A stretch of DNA of 64,000 nucleotides, taken from NCBI RefSeq assembly GCF_003710905.1, contig NZ_RHHV01000012.1, positions 434,001 through 498,000 on the forward strand, given 5' to 3'. The translations under genes were made by a program, and so were the position numbers. The stretch comes from Brevibacillus parabrevis (GTDB lineage Bacteria > Bacillota > Bacilli > Brevibacillales > Brevibacillaceae). Under the pieces are notes generated by a model, which saw only the letters and a list, made by a program, of their open reading frames with translations, ran no database searches and was not told where the DNA came from. Below, one piece after another: positions 55,197 to 62,703 of the stretch; the stretch's first letter is position 1, and every line of letters begins with the position of its first letter.

Positions 55197-56873
55197 TTGG
55201 CAAAGTCGAATCACTCTGTTCTCATTTTCGCCCTGGGCGGAGTCGGCGAAATTGGGAAGAATATGTACGTGGTACAAAGCGGGGACGACATCGTAGTGAT
55301 TGATGCCGGATTGAAATTCCCGGAAGAGGAAATGCTGGGAATTGACATGGTGATTCCGGATATCACCTACTTGGAAGAGAACCGTGATAAAGTTCGGGGT
55401 ATTATTATTACGCATGGACACGAAGACCACATCGGCGGCCTCAGCTACGTGCTGAAGCATTTGAAAGTCCCGGTTTATGCGACAAAACTTACCCTCGGTC
55501 TGATTGATGCAAAATTGAAAGAAGCGGGTATTCTAAACGAAACGAAACGAGTATTGATCAACAGTGATTCAGAGGTTGTCCTCGGGAAAATGAAAGCGAC
55601 CTTTTTCCGGGTGAATCACAGTATCCCGGATTGCGTGGGAGTATGCCTGGACACACCGGAAGGCTACGTCGTCCACACCGGGGACTTCAAGTTCGATCAA
55701 ACACCAATCAATAACCAGGCAGCCGACTTGGCCAAAATGGCGATGATTGGCGATCGTGGAGTGCTGTGCCTGTTGTCGGACAGTACCAATGCAGAACGTC
55801 CAGGATTTACCGGATCGGAGCGCTCTGTTGGCATCGCGATCAAGGATGTTTTCAGCAAGGCGACGGGACGCATCGTCGTTTCTACCTTCGCATCCAACGT
55901 TCACCGCATTCAGCAGGTTGTGGATGCAGCGGTGCAGTTCAACCGCAAGCTGACGGTTGTTGGCCGAAGCATGCAAAATGTCATGAATATCAGCAGAGAG
56001 CTGGGTTATTTGTTCGTTCCGGACGGCTTGATTGTCGAGAGCGACGAAATCAACAAGCTGCCTGCTGAGCAAGTCGTTATTTTATCTACTGGAAGCCAAG
56101 GAGAGCCAATGTCTGCGCTCACACGCATGGCCCGATCCGCCCATCGGAAAATTGACATCCTTCCAGGAGATACGGTCATCATCGCAGCGACCCCGATTCC
56201 GGGGAATGAAAAGTATGTTGCACGCACGATTGACCAGCTTTCGAGAATTGGCGCTGACGTCATTTATGGCGGCCATGGACCAAACGGAACCGTCCACGTC
56301 TCCGGTCATGGCAGCCAGGAAGAGTTGCGCCTGATGTTGAATTTAATGAAGCCTAAGTACTTTATTCCTGTTCACGGCGAATACCGGATGCTCAAAACGC
56401 ACTCGCTCCTCGCTGAACAGGTTGGCATCCCGGAGGAGAACATCTTTTTGCTGGATAACGGCGACACGGTGGAAATCTCCGGTGGACGGGCGCGTTACGG
56501 CCCGAAAGTCCACGCGGGCAATGTCCTGATCGACGGCCTCGGTGTCGGCGATGTAGGAAACATCGTACTTAGAGATCGCAAATTACTGTCACAAGATGGC
56601 ATACTGGTAGTTGTCGTTACACTCAGCAAACAAAATGGCACGATTCTTTCTGGTCCAGACATCATCTCTCGCGGTTTCGTCTATGTGCGTGAATCCGAGG
56701 AATTGCTGGATGAAGCGAATCGCATAGTGACCCAAACACTTGTCAAGTGCATGGAAGAAAACGTAAATGAATGGTCATCCCTCAAAAACAATGTAAAAGA
56801 ATCGTTGGGACGTTACCTGTACGAACAAACTCGTCGCCGTCCGATGATCTTGCCGATTATCATGGAAGTGTAA
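55197..56873 (+). CDS. rnjB: Ribonuclease J at the rnjB locus
   Basis: RNase J is a metallo-beta-lactamase/beta-CASP ribonuclease with endo- and 5'-3' exo-activity. The 558-aa protein has the complete metal motif H73-G-H75-E-D77-H78 (ITHGHEDHIGG), VHTGDFKFDQTP, the beta-CASP region (SDSTNAERPG; STGSQGEPMSALTRMA) and HGEYRM at 393-398. The C-terminal end PMILPIIMEV is like the Bacillus J2 protein. The locus (dapA-rnjB-tepA) is that of J2, yet the active-site residues are J1-like. The start is TTG with aggaggtt upstream. Confidence 0.93.
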   Translation: MAKSNHSVLIFALGGVGEIGKNMYVVQSGDDIVVIDAGLKFPEEEMLGIDMVIPDITYLEENRDKVRGIIITHGHEDHIGGLSYVLKHLKVPVYATKLTLGLIDAKLKEAGILNETKRVLINSDSEVVLGKMKATFFRVNHSIPDCVGVCLDTPEGYVVHTGDFKFDQTPINNQAADLAKMAMIGDRGVLCLLSDSTNAERPGFTGSERSVGIAIKDVFSKATGRIVVSTFASNVHRIQQVVDAAVQFNRKLTVVGRSMQNVMNISRELGYLFVPDGLIVESDEINKLPAEQVVILSTGSQGEPMSALTRMARSAHRKIDILPGDTVIIAATPIPGNEKYVARTIDQLSRIGADVIYGGHGPNGTVHVSGHGSQEELRLMLNLMKPKYFIPVHGEYRMLKTHSLLAEQVGIPEENIFLLDNGDTVEISGGRARYGPKVHAGNVLIDGLGVGDVGNIVLRDRKLLSQDGILVVVVTLSKQNGTILSGPDIISRGFVYVRESEELLDEANRIVTQTLVKCMEENVNEWSSLKNNVKESLGRYLYEQTRRRPMILPIIMEV

Positions 56874-56883
56874 GCAAGCAAAG

Positions 56884-56927
56884 AGTCAGGAATCCTCTGT
56901 AACCACAGGGGTTCCTGGCTTTTTTTG
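56884..56927 (+). terminator. Intrinsic terminator after rnjB
   Basis: GTCAGGAA..CCTCTGT and ACAGGGG..TTCCTGGC form a long stem with a 4-base loop, followed by seven T. Confidence 0.92.
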
Positions 56928-56995
56928 GCTTGCCCGGGCGCATGATTTTCCCACCTGCTATCCATACTACAGAGGAAAGGGAGGGAGTATCATCC

Positions 56996-57826
56996 ATGTC
57001 GAAGCAACCATACAACCAATTTTTAAATAAGCCCCCATTTGCAAGCACAGCACTGAACAATAACAAAGGCCCAGCGCCACAAAGCTCACCTCCGGAAGAG
57101 CAGGAGCCTGCCGTTGCTCCGCCTGAAGCGCCTGCGCAGGAAGATCCGAAGAAAAAGCTCTTGGACTCCATCACCCAGCTGGGGCAAACGAATGTTCCGC
57201 AACTGGAAAGCAATATTTATTGTATGACCATTATCGGGCAAGTAGAAGGGCATATTCAGCTGCCTCCGCAAAACAAGACGACCAAGTACGAACACCTCAT
57301 TCCGCAGCTCGTGGCAGCCGAGCAGAACAACAAAATCGAAGGCGTACTCGTCATTTTGAACACGGTCGGGGGAGACGTTGAAGCAGGGCTGGCGATCGCC
57401 GAGATGGTGTCGTCGATGTCCAAGCCGGTCGTGACGCTCGTTCTTGGCGGCGGACACAGCATTGGCGTGCCGATTGCAGTTGCCGGCTCGTATTCTTTTA
57501 TCGCGGAGACAGCCACGATGACGATTCATCCGATCCGCTTGACTGGCCTTGTGATCGGCGTGCCGCAAACGTTTGAATACCTGGACAAAATGCAGGATCG
57601 CGTCGTCAGCTTTATCGCTCGCCACTCCAACATCTCCGAAGAAAAGTTTCGCGAGTTGATGACGCGCACAGGCGAGTTGACTCGCGACATCGGAACAAAC
57701 GTCATCGGTGTCGATGCCGTCAAGTATGGCTTGATCGATGAGGTCGGAGGCTTGGGCAAGGCGTTGAAAAAGCTGAATGAGCTGATCGAGAAAGCACGCA
57801 GCGGGGAGGAGCGCGTTCTCCAATGA
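56996..57826 (+). CDS. tepA: ClpP-like germination/translocation peptidase TepA
   Basis: TepA is a cytosolic ClpP-family serine protease known in B. subtilis for degrading small acid-soluble proteins early in outgrowth. ATG 56996 follows aaagggaggg and gives 276 aa. After a Pro/Glu-rich N-terminal region (to about 60), the ClpP fold shows the nucleophile S155 ([16 protein letters not shown]) and the histidine H178 (MTIHPIR). The remaining catalytic Asp is not placed with confidence. It overlaps ylzJ by 4 bases. Confidence 0.94.
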   Translation: MSKQPYNQFLNKPPFASTALNNNKGPAPQSSPPEEQEPAVAPPEAPAQEDPKKKLLDSITQLGQTNVPQLESNIYCMTIIGQVEGHIQLPPQNKTTKYEHLIPQLVAAEQNNKIEGVLVILNTVGGDVEAGLAIAEMVSSMSKPVVTLVLGGGHSIGVPIAVAGSYSFIAETATMTIHPIRLTGLVIGVPQTFEYLDKMQDRVVSFIARHSNISEEKFRELMTRTGELTRDIGTNVIGVDAVKYGLIDEVGGLGKALKKLNELIEKARSGEERVLQ

Positions 57827-58053
57827 TTTTGTACTCGATTATCCCGACGGAAACGGTATTTGCCAATATGGAGCAGGTCGAAAAGCAGGAGCTGGAAGAA
57901 ATTACGAACGGTCACGCGACGATGCTGGTAGAGCGCACCGGACCGTATGAAGGAAGAATTGTCCGTTTGATCAGTCCAGACCCGCAAGATTATTTGAAAC
58001 CGCACTATGCCCCTGGACAAAAAGTTCAATTTCGCCCCGAATGGCTCGTCTAA
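57823..58053 (+). CDS. ylzJ: YlzJ-like small protein
   Basis: The 76-aa protein matches the YlzJ family found next to tepA and spoIIIE. It has [20 protein letters not shown] at the start and ends with a basic segment ([15 protein letters not shown]). It has no membrane segment or known catalytic motif; its function is unknown. The ATG overlaps the tepA stop. Confidence 0.88.
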   Translation: MILYSIIPTETVFANMEQVEKQELEEITNGHATMLVERTGPYEGRIVRLISPDPQDYLKPHYAPGQKVQFRPEWLV

Positions 58054-58060
58054 GAAGTCC

Positions 58061-58090
58061 TGTATTTCTATGAATTTCCTGTGTTATACT
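58061..58090 (+). promoter_or_regulatory. Possible promoter for spoIIIE
   Basis: TATACT (58085-58090) with TG at 58082-58083 makes an extended -10. The -35 (TGTATT at 58061-58066, 18 bases upstream) is poor. Confidence 0.45.
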
Positions 58091-58180
58091 AATTGTGTAC
58101 GAACAGCAGCCGAACAAAATACGGCTGCCTTTTTACCATTTTGTACATATCTGGAAAAAGCACAAGAAGGAGGCGTGCCA

Positions 58181-60547
58181 TTGAGTAGAAGAAAAAAAGA
58201 GCGGTCGCAAGCGGCATTGGCCTCAGTTGTCAAAATAGAGCTGCTGGGACTGCTCATTATTGTGCTGTCCTTGATCGGACTGCTCGAAAGCGGGTGGCTG
58301 GGCAAAAACGTTCTGGCTTTTCTGTTCCGCTTTATTGCGGGCTCCTGGGATTTCTTGCTCCCGGTGCTGATGATTGTCATGGCTGTGTTCATGATGTTTA
58401 CCCGCCAGGCACCGCGCTTGACGTATCGCGTGCTTGGCATCGTGCTGATCATGGTGGCGATTTTGACGTGGGACCACATGATTTTGTACAAGCAGATCAC
58501 GGCAGACGGCAAGTTCGCGGAGCAGAGCATCATCCGCGTGACCTGGGACCGGGTCTGGCTGGATCACAGTCAAAAAGTATCCACAACCGGAGTAGGCGGA
58601 GGCATGGTAGGCGCTCTGTTCTTTGCCGTCACGAACGGTCTGGTCGGGACGATCGGGACGGGCTTGATGATCGTCTTCTTGTTCCTCGTCGGCCTCATGT
58701 TTCTGTTCAATCTGTCTTATGTGAACATTGTGATGTTTCTCCGCGACAAAATGGCGCTTTTTTACGGAAAAGCAAAGGAGACCGTCAAAGACTCCGTGCA
58801 GCTTTTGCAGGAAGAGAGCGAGCGCAGAAAACAAGCGACGAAGGAAGCCGACGAACAACGCAAGCAAAAGCTGGCAGAGACCGCCGATCAAGAGGCGACT
58901 CCGCTGCCTGTTAGAGAGATCAGGACAGCGCACGATGAGCAGGCAAATGAACAGCTCGTCATCCCGGTGATTCGCGACTTTGCCGACCGGATTGCTCTGG
59001 AGGATGAAGAGACTGTAGAGCCAGCCGCAGCAGCACGTCCGGCGAAGACTGCCACAGCGCAAGCGACACAGGAAATTACGTTTGCCCTGGAGGGAGACGA
59101 AGAGATTTTCGGGACGCTGGAGACAGCAGAAGAACAGCCAGCCGCACCTTATGAGCTGCCGAGCTTGCAGATGCTCGCCAGACCGCGCCAAGCAGGTACA
59201 GCCAAAGACGTCGATCACACCTCAAATGCGGCCAAGCTTGTGCAGACGTTGAAAAGCTTCGGCGTCAGCGCGACGGTTTCCGAAGTGCACCGCGGGCCAG
59301 CAGTCACCCGGTACGAGGTTCAGCCTGCCACCGGGGTAAAAGTGAGCAGAATTGTCAGTTTGACAGACGATTTGGCCTTGGCTCTGGCTGCCAAAGACAT
59401 TCGCATCGAGGCTCCAATTCCAGGGAAGTCGGCAATCGGGATTGAGGTACCGAACTCCGAGGTAGCGGTCGTATCGCTGAGAGAAGTGCTGGAAGCGCCG
59501 CAATACCAGGATGCGCCTGGCAAGCTCACCGTAGCTTTGGGCCGTGATATTTCTGGCGAGCCGATTGTCGCTGACCTGACGAAAATGCCGCACTTGCTTG
59601 TGGCCGGAGCCACGGGAAGCGGGAAGTCTGTCTGCATCAACGGCTTGATCATGAGCATTTTGTTCAAGGCAAGACCGGACGAAGTCAAGCTGATGATGGT
59701 CGACCCGAAAATGGTCGAGCTGAACATTTACAACGGAATCCCGCATTTGCTGGCTCCGGTAGTGACCGACCCGAAACGGGCGTCTGTCGCCCTGAAAAAA
59801 GTCGTGGCCGAAATGGAGCGGCGCTACAACCTGTTTGCGAAAACGGGCAGCCGCAACATCGAAATGTACAACGCCCAGGTGCAAGGCACACCTTTGCCGT
59901 ACATCGTCGTCATCGTCGACGAGCTTGCCGACCTGATGATGGTAGCTCCTGGTGAAGTGGAGGACGCCATCTGCCGCTTGGCGCAGATGGCGCGTGCATC
60001 GGGGATTCACTTGATCATTGCCACACAGCGCCCGTCTGTCGATGTCATCACGGGTGTCATCAAGGCGAACATCCCTTCCCGCATTGCCTTCGGCGTGTCT
60101 TCCATGGCGGACTCCCGCACGATTTTGGATATGGGAGGAGCCGAGAAGCTGCTCGGCCGAGGAGATATGCTGTCGTTGCCGATGGGAGCATCTAAGCCGA
60201 TTCGCGTTCAGGGCGCTTTTGTATCGGACAAAGAGGTGGAGGAAGTCGTCCGCTTTGTCAAAGAGCAGCAGGAAGTTCGCTATAACGAAGAAATGATTCC
60301 TGGCGAAGTGCAAGAGGAACAGCAGGCTGTCGTGGATGACGATCTGTACGATCAGGCTGTACAGATCGTGTCCGAAGCACAGACTGCTTCCGCATCGCTG
60401 TTGCAGCGCCGTTTGCGTGTCGGTTATACGAGAGCCGCACGGTTGATCGACATGATGGAAGCGCAAGGGATCGTAGGGCCGTATGAAGGCTCCAAACCGC
60501 GAGAGGTTCGCGTTCCGCGTCCTTCTATCGAATCCAATATATCCTAG
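58181..60547 (+). CDS. spoIIIE: DNA translocase SpoIIIE/FtsK
   Basis: SpoIIIE pumps the chromosome through the sporulation septum. The TTG at 58181 after aaggagg gives 788 aa, close to the 787 of B. subtilis; upstream codons in frame run into ylzJ. There are about four transmembrane helices (residues 20-180), a variable charged linker (about 190-330), and the RecA-like motor: Walker A GATGSGKS at 476-483 and Walker [13 protein letters not shown]. The C-terminal gamma domain ([20 protein letters not shown]) reads SRS DNA sequences. Confidence 0.97.
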   Translation: MSRRKKERSQAALASVVKIELLGLLIIVLSLIGLLESGWLGKNVLAFLFRFIAGSWDFLLPVLMIVMAVFMMFTRQAPRLTYRVLGIVLIMVAILTWDHMILYKQITADGKFAEQSIIRVTWDRVWLDHSQKVSTTGVGGGMVGALFFAVTNGLVGTIGTGLMIVFLFLVGLMFLFNLSYVNIVMFLRDKMALFYGKAKETVKDSVQLLQEESERRKQATKEADEQRKQKLAETADQEATPLPVREIRTAHDEQANEQLVIPVIRDFADRIALEDEETVEPAAAARPAKTATAQATQEITFALEGDEEIFGTLETAEEQPAAPYELPSLQMLARPRQAGTAKDVDHTSNAAKLVQTLKSFGVSATVSEVHRGPAVTRYEVQPATGVKVSRIVSLTDDLALALAAKDIRIEAPIPGKSAIGIEVPNSEVAVVSLREVLEAPQYQDAPGKLTVALGRDISGEPIVADLTKMPHLLVAGATGSGKSVCINGLIMSILFKARPDEVKLMMVDPKMVELNIYNGIPHLLAPVVTDPKRASVALKKVVAEMERRYNLFAKTGSRNIEMYNAQVQGTPLPYIVVIVDELADLMMVAPGEVEDAICRLAQMARASGIHLIIATQRPSVDVITGVIKANIPSRIAFGVSSMADSRTILDMGGAEKLLGRGDMLSLPMGASKPIRVQGAFVSDKEVEEVVRFVKEQQEVRYNEEMIPGEVQEEQQAVVDDDLYDQAVQIVSEAQTASASLLQRRLRVGYTRAARLIDMMEAQGIVGPYEGSKPREVRVPRPSIESNIS

Positions 60548-60552
60548 GGATG

Positions 60553-60592
60553 GACTTTGCTGGAAAAACATAGCCAGCAAAGTCTTTTTTTC
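60553..60592 (+). terminator. Intrinsic terminator after spoIIIE
   Basis: GACTTTGCTGG (60553-60563) pairs with CCAGCAAAGTC (60574-60584), followed by a run of T. Confidence 0.92.
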
Positions 60593-60647
60593 GCTGACGA
60601 GAGGGATATTTTTTTTCGTTTCCACCCGTTGTTCAAAAAGATTTGAC

Positions 60648-60676
60648 TTGCATGATACACGCCCCTCATGTAAAAT
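60648..60676 (+). promoter_or_regulatory. Putative promoter and operator of the GntR gene
   Basis: TTGCAT (60648-60653), 17 bases, then TAAAAT (60671-60676). An imperfect inverted repeat TTgCATG (60648-60654) and CATGtAA (60667-60673) covers both elements and could be an operator, perhaps for the GntR protein itself. That link is inference. Confidence 0.55.
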
Positions 60677-60740
60677 TTTTAACAGATTGAGGGAAATTGT
60701 TGCTATCACGTCTCATGAGAATCAGAGGTCTGACGTCCTA

Positions 60741-60769
60741 CCTGTTGGGATGGCTCGAAGGACAACAGG
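60741..60769 (+). promoter_or_regulatory. Hairpin overlapping the GntR-gene ribosome site
   Basis: CCTGTTG (60741-60747) is perfectly complementary to CAACAGG (60763-60769), which contains the first three bases of the Shine-Dalgarno AGGAG (60767-60771). Folding would partly hide the ribosome site. Confidence 0.4.
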
Positions 60770-60781
60770 AGTGAATTGACG

Positions 60782-61507
60782 ATGAGCATTAAAGGAAACG
60801 TTCGATCACTTTTCCTCTTGGTTATGGATAAAATCAAGAGCGATATTGAAAGCGGACAGCTGCGTGCTGGTGAACGCCTCCCGTCCGAAGCCGAACTATC
60901 CAAACAGTTAGGTGTAAGCAGGGCAACACTTCGCGAGGCGCTTCGTCTTCTGGAAGAAGAGAAAATTGTCATTCGTAGGCACGGAGTCGGTACTTTTATC
61001 AATTCAAAACCTGTTTTTTCAGGGGGAATTGGGGAACTCTTTAGTGTGACGGATGCAATTGAGCGTCAAGGGTACGCGGCAGGAACGATGATCCTGAAGA
61101 CATCCTTTGGCGAATCTGGGGAAGACGAGCGTAAGAGCTTGGCCTTGAATCCAGGCGAAGGCGTGCTGATGGTAGAACGCATTCGGACAGCTGACGGCGA
61201 ACCTGTGGTCTATTGCATAGACCGTATTCCCGCGCGCTTGGTGCCAGAAGGCTATACGGCTGGCGGAGAGTCCATTTTCAAATGGCTGGAGAGCGCTACT
61301 GGGGTGCGGATCGCTTATGCGGTGGCTCACATTGTACCCATGGGCTACAATGAAAAGGTTTCCAATCTGCTGCATTGCGACAAATCCACACCGCTGCTCT
61401 TGCTCAAGCAGATTCATTACGACGAAAGTGAAAAGCCTGTTTTATACTCCCATAACTACTTCAGAGCTGACAAAATTCACTTTCACGTCGTGCGGAGACG
61501 GTTGTAA
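60782..61507 (+). CDS. ymfC: GntR-family transcriptional regulator with UTRA domain (YmfC-like)
   Basis: The 241-aa protein has an N-terminal winged helix (RLPSEAELSKQLGVSRATLR; LLEEEKIVIRRHGVGTFI) and a C-terminal UTRA ligand-binding domain (about 85-241). The ATG at 60782 lies ten bases after aggag. It matches YmfC of B. subtilis in length and position after spoIIIE. The ligand is unknown; the downstream nucleoside-type transporter suggests a nucleoside or related metabolite, by context only. Confidence 0.9.
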   Translation: MSIKGNVRSLFLLVMDKIKSDIESGQLRAGERLPSEAELSKQLGVSRATLREALRLLEEEKIVIRRHGVGTFINSKPVFSGGIGELFSVTDAIERQGYAAGTMILKTSFGESGEDERKSLALNPGEGVLMVERIRTADGEPVVYCIDRIPARLVPEGYTAGGESIFKWLESATGVRIAYAVAHIVPMGYNEKVSNLLHCDKSTPLLLLKQIHYDESEKPVLYSHNYFRADKIHFHVVRRRL

Positions 61508-61509
61508 CC

Positions 61510-61525
61510 GTGAGGGAAACCTCAC
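61510..61525 (+). other. GNRA hairpin between ymfC and the BMP lipoprotein gene
   Basis: GTGAGG-GAAA-CCTCAC is a 6-bp stem with a GAAA loop, followed by a T-poor stretch. It could be a weak terminator for ymfC or a stable RNA end. Confidence 0.45.
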
Positions 61526-61565
61526 TCAACAATTTTCATCAACTAAAAACAGGGGGTAATCTCAG

Positions 61566-62612
61566 ATGAAGAAAGTTCTATCCGTGCTTTCTGTGGCAAC
61601 ACTCAGCCTGTCGCTGGTTCTTGCCGGATGCGGAAGCAAACCAGAAGCACAACCTCAAGGTCAAACTGGAGGCGCTGAAGGCGGTGCCAAAACAGCTGTC
61701 AAAATTGGTATGGTTACTGACGTTGGCGGCGTAAACGACAACTCCTTCAACCAAAGTGCTTGGGAAGGTCTGCAAAAATTCCAAGCCGACATGAATCTGC
61801 CGAAAGACAGCGTTAACTACCTGCAATCTACAAGTGATGCTGAGTATGTACCTAACCTGACTCAATTTGTAAAAGACAAATGGGATCTGACTTGGGGTAT
61901 CGGTTTCCTGATGGGCGACCACCTGAAAAAAGTTGCTGACGAAAACAAAGATGCAAAACTGGCGATCATCGATGCTGAAGTAGACGCGCCAAACGTAGAA
62001 TCCGTACTCTTCAAAGAGCACGAAGGTTCTTTCCTCGCTGGGGTAGTTGCAGCGAAAATGTCCAAAACGAAAACAGTTGGTTTCGTGGGCGGCGTTGAAA
62101 TTCCAGTTATCAAACGCTTCGAAGTTGGTTTCGAAGCAGGTGTGAAAGCTGCTGATCCTAGCGTAAAAGTAATCAAAGTATACACAGGTGCATTTGACAA
62201 GCCTGACCTTGGCAAATCCACTGCTTCCCAAATGTACGGTCAAGGCGCTGACATCATCTTCCACGCTTCCGGCGGTACAGGTGATGGCGTATTTAACGAA
62301 GCAAAAGACCGCAAAGCTAAAGGCGAAAACGTTTGGGTAATCGGTGTAGACAAAGACCAATCCCTGACTTTCGGCGATGAGATCACTCTCACTTCCATGG
62401 TAAAACGCGTTGACGAAGCTGTATATCGTGTATCCAAAGACCTGTCCGAAGGTAAATTCGAGGGCGGTAAAATCAAATGGCTCGGTCTTGCTGAAGACGG
62501 TGTAGGCTTGGCTTCCACATCCACGAAGAACGTTCCAGAAGACGTACTGAAGCTGGTTGATGAGTACAAGCAAAAAATCGTTAAAGGCGAAATCCAAGTG
62601 CCAGACAAGTAA
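61566..62612 (+). CDS. BMP-family ABC transporter substrate-binding lipoprotein
   Basis: The 348-aa protein has a lipoprotein signal with lipobox LAGC (Cys near residue 21). The mature part has the BMP/Med periplasmic-binding fold: VGGVNDNSFNQSAWEGLQKF, VAAKMSKTKTVGFVGGVEIP, IIFHASGGTGDGVFNEAKDR. Family members (for example NupN, PnrA) bind nucleosides. The strong codon bias indicates high expression. The ATG follows aggggg. An ABC ATPase gene follows, so this is the binding component of a nucleoside-type importer. Confidence 0.95.
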   Translation: MKKVLSVLSVATLSLSLVLAGCGSKPEAQPQGQTGGAEGGAKTAVKIGMVTDVGGVNDNSFNQSAWEGLQKFQADMNLPKDSVNYLQSTSDAEYVPNLTQFVKDKWDLTWGIGFLMGDHLKKVADENKDAKLAIIDAEVDAPNVESVLFKEHEGSFLAGVVAAKMSKTKTVGFVGGVEIPVIKRFEVGFEAGVKAADPSVKVIKVYTGAFDKPDLGKSTASQMYGQGADIIFHASGGTGDGVFNEAKDRKAKGENVWVIGVDKDQSLTFGDEITLTSMVKRVDEAVYRVSKDLSEGKFEGGKIKWLGLAEDGVGLASTSTKNVPEDVLKLVDEYKQKIVKGEIQVPDK

Positions 62613-62630
62613 AACGATGAAGCGGCAAAG

Positions 62631-62666
62631 GGACAAGGCTGGTTCGAGGAACTGGCCTTGTTCTTT
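62631..62666 (+). terminator. Stem-loop between the lipoprotein and ATPase genes
   Basis: ACAAGGCTGGTTC (62633-62645) and GAACTGGCCTTGT (62649-62661) form a 13-bp stem (two G-U pairs) with a 3-base loop and a short T-rich tail. It probably acts as a partial terminator that keeps binding-protein output above ATPase output. Confidence 0.65.
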
Positions 62667-62703
62667 ACCTTCACATTAACCCAAAAAAATGGGGTGAGCA
62701 TGG

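Noticed and set aside
58007-58180. Upstream extension of the SpoIIIE frame
   Set aside because: It overlaps ylzJ and the likely promoter; TTG 58181 has aaggagg and gives the standard length.
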